IMG/VR virus record: IMGVR_UViG_3300021371_000119
Span: 1 to 21,568 of that record
DNA from: a virus
Strand: one strand, 5' to 3'
Length of the DNA stretch: 21,568 bases
A model generated the notes under the pieces. That model did no database searches. It saw nothing but the letters and a program-made list of their open reading frames with translations, and was not told where the DNA came from. Each line of letters opens with the position of its first letter. The first letter of the stretch is position 1. The position numbers and the translations under genes were made by a program. Below, piece by piece: positions 14,771 to 20,986 of the stretch.

Positions 14771-16339
14771 TTATTGGAGTGGTGGTTCTACCTTTTGTTG
14801 AGGTGTTAATTCAGGATTCTTTGATGGATCCATCATTGGTGTTTTCATTGCATCAACACTTAGTTGCTGCTGTTGCATTGCCATCTCTTGTTGTTGAGCC
14901 ATCGCTCGTTCTTGCTGTACTTCTTGCATTGAACGTACAAGATTCAGTACATCAATACCTTGTGCTGCAGCAAGTCGTTTGATTACCTCATCAGTGTTGA
15001 TGAAGTTTGCAATAGACTCTGGACCTAATGTTTGAGCAAGGATAGTAAGGAACTGTGCCAAACTTTCTCGATCTTGTCCACGTCCTAATGCATTGATGCC
15101 TGCAACAATGGTTGGCTTGACAATATCTTTTGGAATCTTTGGGATCTCTCCTTTACGTTGAGCATCACTTAGTTTCTTATTCAGGTATGGCACTAAGAAG
15201 TCAACTGTCAGTAGGCTGAATAGTCCACCTAATTGTTGTTCCAGTTCCATCTGTGTCATCCGCACTTCTTCTGCAGTAGTACGTTCACTTTGCCTAATGT
15301 TCAATACAAGAAATGCATCACTGATTCGTTGAGATAATGTACCAACCATTTCATATGCAGTGCGGAAGTCAGCTGTCTTACCAACTTGGATCACACCGAT
15401 GTCATCAGGTCTGCCCTGAATGATTGCTCCGTTGCCTGCTGCTGCCAATGTAGAAGGCTTAGTTGTACTTGAAGGACTGACAGTAAAGACAACCTTAGCT
15501 GCCGCTGCTGACCCTTCTACTAATGCCTGAGACAGTCCCTCAAGGGATTTAAGATCGCCAATAAATTGACCGACCCTGCCTCGCCCGTAGGCTTCTCCAT
15601 CAACTGTGTTGAACCTCAATGGAATCCAGGGGTTTAAATCAAGAGGTGCTTTACCTTGTGATCCTTTAACCAGTTTGTCATTCACCTCTTGGTGCCATAC
15701 AAACCGATTGTTATCACGTCTGACATGTGTATACACATCAACGTCATCTCCATAACCCCCGTCATCATCTACGCGATTGGGTTCTAGTACCTCTTTAGGT
15801 ACTTGTGTCTCAATTAGATCTTTAGCGATCCTTTCCTTGGTGACTATTTCAATCACTTGACCGTTCCCATCTCGATCCACTACGTAGCGGTTCAGAGGAT
15901 ATACCTTGAGTCCTTGCTTACCCATAAAGACAAGAGCATTACCTGCTACTACTAAGTGCAGCAGTGCTTGGTGTACAGACACTCGGTCATCAGATGCAGA
16001 GATAGATTCAAGAATGATTCTCTCTACTTTGGCAAAGGACAAGTCAAGTTCTGACTTCATCTCAGGTGCCATATTCTCACCAAGTTGACTCTCGTCTAGT
16101 TGTAGTTTAAAGAAACTTGTTTGAACAGGTAGCAAAGCAAGCATTAACTTACTTGCTAAAGTGACACACCCCTTGGCTCCCACCGATTGGTAGGGAGTCT
16201 TGAGTTGTTTCATACCTGTCATGTGTTCTTCATGACCACGGATTAAATAAGGAAGGGTAAGCTCTGATGCTTGCCTAGCTTCTTCTAAAAATTGAGAACG
16301 ATCGCTTGCTAAATAATCATACCTAGTACGTGCGTTCAT
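14771..16339 (-). CDS. Portal protein (T7 gp8-like head-tail connector)
   Basis: 522 aa (T7 gp8 is 536). It has the family opening NARTRYDYLASDRSQFLEEA followed by ASELTLPYLI, then LKTPYQSVGAKGCVTLASKL, all conserved in gp8-type portals. A later block, GRGRVGQFIGDLKSLEGLSQ, and ERTTAEEVRMTQMELEQQLG match the stem/wing helices. The C-terminal 60 residues are Gln- and Met-rich and low in complexity. Twelve copies form the DNA entry ring at one capsid vertex and bind gp11. The ATG at 16339 follows directly on the stop of the upstream gene (TAA then ATG), implying coupled translation. Assignment is secure. Confidence 0.97.
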   Translation of the reverse strand: MNARTRYDYLASDRSQFLEEARQASELTLPYLIRGHEEHMTGMKQLKTPYQSVGAKGCVTLASKLMLALLPVQTSFFKLQLDESQLGENMAPEMKSELDLSFAKVERIILESISASDDRVSVHQALLHLVVAGNALVFMGKQGLKVYPLNRYVVDRDGNGQVIEIVTKERIAKDLIETQVPKEVLEPNRVDDDGGYGDDVDVYTHVRRDNNRFVWHQEVNDKLVKGSQGKAPLDLNPWIPLRFNTVDGEAYGRGRVGQFIGDLKSLEGLSQALVEGSAAAAKVVFTVSPSSTTKPSTLAAAGNGAIIQGRPDDIGVIQVGKTADFRTAYEMVGTLSQRISDAFLVLNIRQSERTTAEEVRMTQMELEQQLGGLFSLLTVDFLVPYLNKKLSDAQRKGEIPKIPKDIVKPTIVAGINALGRGQDRESLAQFLTILAQTLGPESIANFINTDEVIKRLAAAQGIDVLNLVRSMQEVQQERAMAQQQEMAMQQQQLSVDAMKTPMMDPSKNPELTPQQKVEPPLQ

Positions 16340-17320
16340 TTAAGATAAATTCAATGTTGTGTTTCTAATGCCACCGATGCGGCTTCCGCCTCTACCAAAA
16401 CTGTTTCTTATATTCCTTGCTACACCACCCATTCCTGGTGTTCTTACACCAAAGATTGGATTCCTTCTTTGAGGATTCATTTGTGCTGACAAAGTATTTC
16501 GCATGTCAAGCATTTTTTGATCGTAATTAGCTTGTTGATCAAGAAACTGCTGCTGGTATCCTGACATGGAATCCATTAATCCGCTAATTTGTTCTTTGAA
16601 ACTATCTTGGAGTTCTTGTATACGATTGTCAGGAGCAGGTTCTACTGTTTCGGCATCTGATGGTTCATTATCTCTCCTATTGTTTTTGTTTTTTTTGTTT
16701 TTATTATTGTTGTTGTTAGGTGTATTGATCTGTGGTAATGCAGCGATTTGTGGATTACGAATCTGACTAAGAATTCGATCAACTTCTTTCTTGCTATTTA
16801 CATTGCCAATGCCTAGTGCACTTGCAGCATCACTAATCCTGCCCTCTGAATATTGATACAAAGGATTAGTGTATTCATATGCATTGCTGTTGGCACCGTC
16901 AAAAGGTCCGGATCTATTATCTAATTTTCTTGAACTGCTGTATGTATTTAAGTTCTTTGGATCTCTATAGCTAAAGTCCTTGCCGTCAATAGTTAGGCTT
17001 GCGTTGAAATTATTTGCTTCTTTGTTTTTATTTCCTGCTTTGTTTTGTTCACGTATCTCTGCATTTTCTTTTTTCTTGGAGCGAATCGTTAGTTTTTCTT
17101 GACGCTCTCGGCGGTCACGACCTGCTTGACGCTGTTCTTTTGTACGTGTAGGTGTTGCTGTAGCTTCCGGTGTCGTAGATGTAGGTGTTGCTGTAGCTTC
17201 CGGTGTCGTAGATGTAGGTGTTGCTGCTTTAGGTGCTACAGCCTTACGCTTCTCTACACGTCGGGCTTTATTTGCTTGTGCTGCTGCCCTTTCTTTATTT
17301 TTCTTACTTCCTTTAGCCAT
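16340..17320 (-). CDS. Low-complexity basic protein upstream of portal, possible minor virion protein (T7 gp7.3-like position)
   Basis: 326 aa from the ATG at 17320, chosen over an in-frame ATG at 17350 because GGAGGAG lies five bases upstream and the stop of the preceding gene overlaps it (TAATG). N-terminus MAKGSKKNKERAAAQ is basic and Lys-rich. Next is a Thr/Pro/Ala repeat (11-residue unit, two copies plus part), a Lys/Arg/Glu stretch, an Asn-rich tract with Lys (NNNNNKNKKNKNN), a Gln-rich helix, and a Gly/Arg tail (NSFGRGGSRIGGIRN) ending TLNLS. T7 gp7.3, a small tail-assembly virion protein at the same locus, likewise has a Lys-rich start and a basic Gly/Ser tail. Homology by position and composition only; a function is not proven. 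Confidence 0.7.
   Translation of the reverse strand: MAKGSKKNKERAAAQANKARRVEKRKAVAPKAATPTSTTPEATATPTSTTPEATATPTRTKEQRQAGRDRRERQEKLTIRSKKKENAEIREQNKAGNKNKEANNFNASLTIDGKDFSYRDPKNLNTYSSSRKLDNRSGPFDGANSNAYEYTNPLYQYSEGRISDAASALGIGNVNSKKEVDRILSQIRNPQIAALPQINTPNNNNNKNKKNKNNRRDNEPSDAETVEPAPDNRIQELQDSFKEQISGLMDSMSGYQQQFLDQQANYDQKMLDMRNTLSAQMNPQRRNPIFGVRTPGMGGVARNIRNSFGRGGSRIGGIRNTTLNLS
17148..17226. repeat. 33-base in-frame tandem repeat
   Basis: Two identical 33-base units (17148-17180 and 17181-17213) and 13 bases of a third. The unit is in frame and gives an 11-residue Thr/Pro/Ala/Glu/Ser repeat in the protein upstream of portal. Identity at every base, including silent positions, shows recent duplication, so copy number may vary between related phages. 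Confidence 0.95.
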
Positions 17321-17502
17321 TAGTTCTCCTCCATATAACGGATAATCCATTCAACGACACTACGTTGACCGGATCGATACATGATTTTCTCCATTGAATC
17401 GTCAGGTGTAGGTGTAATGGGTGGGAAAGTTTCTTCTAATTGATGCGTTAAACCACGGGCTTGCATACCCATGGTCTCAAGCATACTGAGGGAGGTTGAC
17501 AT
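17320..17502 (-). CDS. Small hypothetical protein after the RNR beta gene
   Basis: 60 aa from the first in-frame ATG (17502); another ATG at 17484 would overlap the nrdB stop by eight bases and give 54 aa. Neither has a clear Shine-Dalgarno. The N-terminal half is variable, with a Pro/Thr run (FPPITPTPDDS). The C-terminal part, KIMYRSGQRSVVEWIIRYME, looks like a conserved amphipathic helix. I recall similar short proteins in cyanophages but no function. Its end carries the ribosome site for, and overlaps the start of, the next gene. Tight packing on both sides supports a real gene. Confidence 0.72.
   Translation of the reverse strand: MSTSLSMLETMGMQARGLTHQLEETFPPITPTPDDSMEKIMYRSGQRSVVEWIIRYMEEN
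17326..17332 (-). promoter_or_regulatory. Ribosome binding site that fixes the start at 17320
   Basis: GGAGGAG on the minus strand, five bases before the ATG at 17320 and inside the last codons of the preceding small gene. It favours this start over the in-frame ATG at 17350, which has no such site. Confidence 0.8.
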
Positions 17503-18196
17503 TACTATGTTCAAAGAATGCTGGCATCCGTGCAGACTTAGTGAAGGAAAGCTCAGGAGCTTTGCCTTGATACATCAAGTTGTCACTGGAATCCAGCCAA
17601 AATTTTTTGTCCAAATATTTATCGGTGTTACTACCCAATGGTTGCATCACCCAATTGATTGTTGCCTTACGTAGTTTGTCTAAGCTCGGTGAAATTTCAA
17701 GCCCAAGTTCTCTACAAACAAGAGAATTTACCCCGACATGAATCTGTTCATCTCGTGAGATATCGGCACTTACGGTGCGCATTCCACCGTCACCATTAGC
17801 GCGAAAGAATGGTAAAAGAACGAAGAAAATTGCACGCTCGGCAACCATCGCTTTGAGGATCGTATGATCCGGATGCGCTGTCCAAGCATCACGTAACCGT
17901 AACGCTTCAGCCTCAGCTTTTTCATCAACCCCGTAAGCATTGGCAATGTAACCAAGTGCCAGGTCATGGTTCTCTTCATCTTTAATGTTGGATTCGAGCA
18001 CCTGTCTTGATAGCTGTGGTACGTCGGAAGCCAATCCATCACGGATAAAATCTCCCACAGGCAGTTCCATGTGTCGCAAAGCAAGGGCACGTAATAGCGT
18101 TTCGTGTGCTCCCTCCTTGCATGTACCAGCAGTTGTCTGAACTGGTGTCCATTTTCGTTTTCGGTTTAGTAGTTTTTGATAAGGATCTAATCTCAT
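17477..18196 (-). CDS. nrdB: Ribonucleotide reductase beta subunit (class I, ferritin-like), tyrosyl position not Tyr
   Basis: 239 aa from the ATG at 18196, which overlaps the nrdA stop as ATGA; an upstream TTG would add three residues and is less likely. This is shorter than bacterial NrdB (about 320-375). The metal-binding pattern of the ferritin-like fold is present: a probable first carboxylate Glu44, Glu74-x-x-His77 (DEENH), Glu120 (VAER) and Glu150-x-x-His153 (DEQIH). The residue four after His77, where E. coli NrdB has radical Tyr122, is Leu81. The protein should make or store the oxidant that starts the radical in NrdA, but not on a Tyr at this place. From memory, such short beta subunits next to cyanopodovirus RNR were long overlooked. 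The assignment to class I is good; the cofactor is unknown. Confidence 0.9.
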   Translation of the reverse strand: MRLDPYQKLLNRKRKWTPVQTTAGTCKEGAHETLLRALALRHMELPVGDFIRDGLASDVPQLSRQVLESNIKDEENHDLALGYIANAYGVDEKAEAEALRLRDAWTAHPDHTILKAMVAERAIFFVLLPFFRANGDGGMRTVSADISRDEQIHVGVNSLVCRELGLEISPSLDKLRKATINWVMQPLGSNTDKYLDKKFWLDSSDNLMYQGKAPELSFTKSARMPAFFEHSNVNLPQYA

Positions 18197-19563
18197 TCTT
18201 GGCAATCACATTGTGGTTCTTCATTTAAAATGTTCCCTAAATACTGTTCAATATCCTCATCTTCTAATGCTGCATAAGCATCAGTTTTATCTTGAGTGTC
18301 AGGCATTACCTGTAAACTGTAATAGAGGCTAGTTTGCGGGGACCGTAGCCACTCTTCCACGAATTCATTGTCGTAGGTTACAACGTCACTCCAAGAGTTA
18401 AAGCTATATCCATGAAGAAGCCCTGTGTTATCGAGCAATGTCATCAGTCCGTCAGCGACTGCCTTGTAAGCATCCCAACCAACTTCTGATGCAATCTCAA
18501 CATCACCATAATTATATGTTTGTACACCGAACGTGCCGCTATCACGGTCCACAGTACGGCTAATAGGTGGTGCAATTTCAGGGGTAGATGTGAAGCCATC
18601 GAGATCTTTTGATCTGTAGCTACACGATGCAGTAGGGGCAATTGCAAACGCCCTATCCATATTGTTTGTTTTAGCAATACGTGCTGCAAGGCTAATGCCT
18701 AGCTTCAGTTGTACTGCTAGTTCGTATGCTGGTGTACGTACTACCTCTCCAGTGTTGAGGCAACGTAGTGCGTCACCGAACTGTTCATACGTTACGCCGT
18801 ACCGCCGTAGGAGATTTGCGAGGCCGAGTACTCCCAGTCCGACTTGTCTGTCTGTTTCACTGGGGAGATATTCTCCTGAATCGCTAACGCCAGTTCGACC
18901 ATGGAGTTCGCACAGTTCTGACATCCCTTCAGAGAAAGCTCTTGGAATGTCGTCAAATTCACAGGCACCGAGATTGATATGCTGCAAGAGACAGGTGCCT
19001 CGGCTTGGCAAGTACACCTCAAGACATACATTCCCTCTGATTCGTTCTCCATTTTTGTCATACTTAATTTTATTCAGCCAGATGTCACCTGATTTGATGC
19101 CATGTAGGACCTGTTCCTTAAACGTACAATCCTGCCACCATTCATCTGTGATGTTGATGCATCGTTTGATCCATGGCAACTCTGAGCGTGGTGTAGTAAT
19201 AAACTCAAGAGCATCATTGTGCCGGAGGTCAAGGTGACACACCACAGCGCCGTTTTTATAAACACCACCCCTCCTTAATACTTCATTTAGCGTTGAGTAG
19301 ATTCTCGCGAAAGATACTGGTCCAGATGCAACCAATCCTTTTCCATTCTCTTGACCTCGGGGTCGCAGTTCCGACAAGTGGACCGCAACTCCTGCTCCAT
19401 GACGTAGACCAAATGATACATAGCGCCACGATTTTTCCAATCCATCAGGACCCTCCATCGAGTCTTGTACTACAAATACTGTGCAGCTAACTGGAAGCCT
19501 TGACTCAGGATTATCGAGCCAAGATTGTACACGTCCAGTACGTGAGATAAGTGAGGTGGTCAT
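18193..19563 (-). CDS. nrdA: Ribonucleotide reductase alpha subunit (short, no ATP cone)
   Basis: 456 aa, much shorter than cellular class I alpha subunits (about 700-850); there is no N-terminal ATP-cone, so no dATP brake at that site. Catalytic features: Cys27 (PVSCTV), the radical Cys180 in N-x-C-x-E (NVCLE, Asn178 and Glu182), Cys191 (RGTCLL) as the partner thiol, the P-T-A-S phosphate loop (APTASCSY) and a C-terminal Cys-x-Cys (CDC, residues 452 and 454) that would pass electrons from thioredoxin or glutaredoxin. It reduces ribonucleotides to deoxyribonucleotides for phage DNA synthesis. Earlier annotations often call this cyanopodovirus form class II; the overlapping beta gene argues for class I. 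It follows the MazG-like gene by three bases. Confidence 0.93.
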   Translation of the reverse strand: MTTSLISRTGRVQSWLDNPESRLPVSCTVFVVQDSMEGPDGLEKSWRYVSFGLRHGAGVAVHLSELRPRGQENGKGLVASGPVSFARIYSTLNEVLRRGGVYKNGAVVCHLDLRHNDALEFITTPRSELPWIKRCINITDEWWQDCTFKEQVLHGIKSGDIWLNKIKYDKNGERIRGNVCLEVYLPSRGTCLLQHINLGACEFDDIPRAFSEGMSELCELHGRTGVSDSGEYLPSETDRQVGLGVLGLANLLRRYGVTYEQFGDALRCLNTGEVVRTPAYELAVQLKLGISLAARIAKTNNMDRAFAIAPTASCSYRSKDLDGFTSTPEIAPPISRTVDRDSGTFGVQTYNYGDVEIASEVGWDAYKAVADGLMTLLDNTGLLHGYSFNSWSDVVTYDNEFVEEWLRSPQTSLYYSLQVMPDTQDKTDAYAALEDEDIEQYLGNILNEEPQCDCQE

Positions 19564-19566
19564 TAA

Positions 19567-19947
19567 TTAAATAAGATCAGTAAGTGTTGGTGTTTTATAG
19601 TTAGGTCCCTTTAGGACCTTCCCGTCCGCTCTGTAGATAGGCTTACCGTCTTCTCCGAGCTTCGACATATTTGATTTATGGACCCTACGCATTGCTTCGT
19701 CTAGATCCCATTCCTGACTAGCTGCCATTTGAAAACAGACATACACAAGGTCAGCTAGTTCCTTCAGTTGTTCTTCTTCTTCTTTGAAGTGGTATGCCTC
19801 ATGAAATTCACTCCACTCCTCATCACTTAGTGCTTTCTGTACACCTTTAACTTCAGGTCCACTCGTCGTCAAAGAGTAGGCTTGACGGAATTGCTCCGCT
19901 TGATCCATTAGGGTTAGATGATTCAAGTAAGGTGTTGTCGAGTTCAT
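19567..19947 (-). CDS. mazG: MazG-like nucleotide pyrophosphohydrolase
   Basis: 126 aa as the longest ATG frame; an ATG at 19908 (MDQAEQFRQAYSL) may be the real start because homology begins there. Metal-binding signature of all-alpha NTP pyrophosphatases: SDEEWSEFHEAY (E-E-x-x-E, residues about 43-47), then KELADLVYV (Glu63-x-x-Asp66) and KSNMSK (Asn93, Lys96). The tail, DGKVLKGPNYKTP, is shared with many phage MazG-like / phosphoribosyl-ATP pyrophosphohydrolase-like proteins. Likely role: hydrolysing non-canonical or excess NTPs, or in cyanophages altering (p)ppGpp-like signals; substrate is not readable from sequence. It overlaps the DUF3310 gene by up to 95 bases out of frame. Family call is good. 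Confidence 0.87.
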   Translation of the reverse strand: MNSTTPYLNHLTLMDQAEQFRQAYSLTTSGPEVKGVQKALSDEEWSEFHEAYHFKEEEEQLKELADLVYVCFQMAASQEWDLDEAMRRVHKSNMSKLGEDGKPIYRADGKVLKGPNYKTPTLTDLI

Positions 19948-20149
19948 TTTGTAAGTAGTGGATTGCTTTCTTTAAGTCCTGCTCTTTGCTGTCTTTATGG
20001 CCAGCACGGACGATATATTTAAGAGCACAACCAAGGTGATAGTTTAGTCCTTGGTCTCGTATAAAGTCCCACGTTTCCATGGAACCTCTTGTGTAATATG
20101 CGGGTGAGAAGTGGGCCATTGTTTTACTAAGTTGCTGACGGTATTGCAT
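19853..20149 (-). CDS. DUF3310-family protein
   Basis: 98 aa from the ATG at 20149; an ATG at 20119 (MAHFSPAYY) is an alternative. The central part, METWDFIRDQGLNYHLGCALKYIVRAGHKD followed by DLKKAIHYLQNEL, matches the DUF3310 pattern (E-W-D-I...G...G...KYI-RAG-K...DLKKA--YL), a small all-helical family spread through phages and labelled 'nucleotide kinase-like' in some databases without proof. The C-terminal 27 residues (Ser/Asn/Pro-rich) lie outside the domain and overlap the MazG-like gene in another frame, while the N-terminal 36 codons overlap the nblA-like gene. Position with RNR and MazG suggests a nucleotide-related job, but this is inference. Confidence 0.85.
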   Translation of the reverse strand: MQYRQQLSKTMAHFSPAYYTRGSMETWDFIRDQGLNYHLGCALKYIVRAGHKDSKEQDLKKAIHYLQNELDNTLLESSNPNGSSGAIPSSLLFDDEWT

Positions 20150-20307
20150 AGGCAGAAGTTCTGATGTTGTAATGCCATCAGTAATGTGATGATGTCTGCT
20201 TTGTCTGCCTCAGGTAGCAGATCATCCATTCGTCGGAGCTTAAACTCTTGCTCCATTGTCAGTTCAGTTACTGGCGGTGGTGGGATGCCAGGGAATGACT
20301 TGTCCAT
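20044..20307 (-). CDS. nblA: NblA-like phycobilisome degradation adaptor
   Basis: 87 aa. Residues 15-64 read ELTMEQEFKLR...LVKQW and align with cellular NblA (EL-LEQ-F-IR...LLKHQW) over a 50-51 residue core with a one-residue length difference. The core is two helices; the LVKQW end corresponds to the Leu/Lys region that in Anabaena NblA contacts phycobiliprotein alpha subunits, and the N-terminal helix to the part bound by ClpC. NblA tethers phycobilisome subunits to the Clp protease, so the phage would dismantle the antenna. Odd points: a 14-residue Pro-rich N-terminal extension and a 23-residue C-terminal tail, both where the gene overlaps exonuclease (44 bases) and DUF3310 (106 bases) out of frame. 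ATG at 20307; no clear Shine-Dalgarno. nblA is known in Microcystis phage Ma-LMM01 and, as I recall, an uncultured marine cyanophage. Confidence 0.82.
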   Translation of the reverse strand: MDKSFPGIPPPPVTELTMEQEFKLRRMDDLLPEADKADIITLLMALQHQNFCLCNTVSNLVKQWPTSHPHITQEVPWKRGTLYETKD

Positions 20308-20986
20308 CGTAGTTATCTTTAGTAAGGATCCTTGCTAGTTGTGCATTCATTAGAGCTACGTCTTCACCAAGATCTTTGTCAGCAAATGCTTTGACTACTA
20401 CATCCCAGCTGTAACCACCCTCTTCAAAGAGAGTGACTGCACGTTTTACTCCAATTCCAGGGCAACCACCATATCCATCAGTCTGGTCACCTGCTAATGA
20501 CTGAATGAGATGCCATCGTCTACCTTCTTCAGGCATGATTGTGACTGTCTCTTTCATATCGTATAACTTGCCAGGGATTTGGCGCATGTCTTTGTCTGGC
20601 GAGACAATGATGTTGCCTGGATGTTCTGTTGCATAGATACCCATTGCATCGTCAGCTTCCAGTTCAGGTAAGCGGATAAGTTCATATCGTTTACCTAATT
20701 CTGTGATAACTCTTCGATAGCCACAGGGCTTCTTTCTATTTCGATGACCCTTGTATTCTGGGTAAATTTTTTTCCTGAAATTTTTAGAGTCACTGAAGAA
20801 TAAGATCATTTCAGGTACATCCCACAAAAACTCCCCCTTAATCTTCGTTAGATCACGTTCGACGTTCTTCATGGCTTCTGAAAACTTACTTACTACAGTG
20901 ATTACGTCATCACCCCAGTCAATCTCATCTTCTGCACCTGCACAGGCTTTATAGACTATGTAGTCAGCATCAATGAGTAGTTTCAT
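20264..20986 (-). CDS. 5'-3' exonuclease / flap endonuclease (T7 gp6-like)
   Basis: 240 aa (T7 gp6 is about 300). The PIN-like/FEN fold acidic set is visible: Asp6 and Asp8 (LIDADYI), Asp66 with FSDSKNFRKKIYPEYKGHR, Glu110/Asp112/Asp113 (EADDAMG), Asp131/Asp133 (SPDKDM) and Asp167/Asp170 (AGDQTDGYGG), followed by the helix-two-turn-helix DNA-binding motif (GCPGIGVKRA, residues 174-183). It removes RNA primers and degrades host DNA from 5' ends, feeding nucleotides to RNR and polymerase. The ATG at 20986 shares its A with the last base of the polymerase stop codon (TGATG), so the two replication genes are coupled. Assignment is strong. Confidence 0.95.
   Translation of the reverse strand: MKLLIDADYIVYKACAGAEDEIDWGDDVITVVSKFSEAMKNVERDLTKIKGEFLWDVPEMILFFSDSKNFRKKIYPEYKGHRNRKKPCGYRRVITELGKRYELIRLPELEADDAMGIYATEHPGNIIVSPDKDMRQIPGKLYDMKETVTIMPEEGRRWHLIQSLAGDQTDGYGGCPGIGVKRAVTLFEEGGYSWDVVVKAFADKDLGEDVALMNAQLARILTKDNYDGQVIPWHPTTASN

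Noticed and set aside
18662-19237. 191-codon plus-strand frame opposite nrdA.
   Set aside because: It is the antisense of a well-supported gene, with Ser/Arg-rich composition typical of antisense frames, and all other genes lie on the minus strand.
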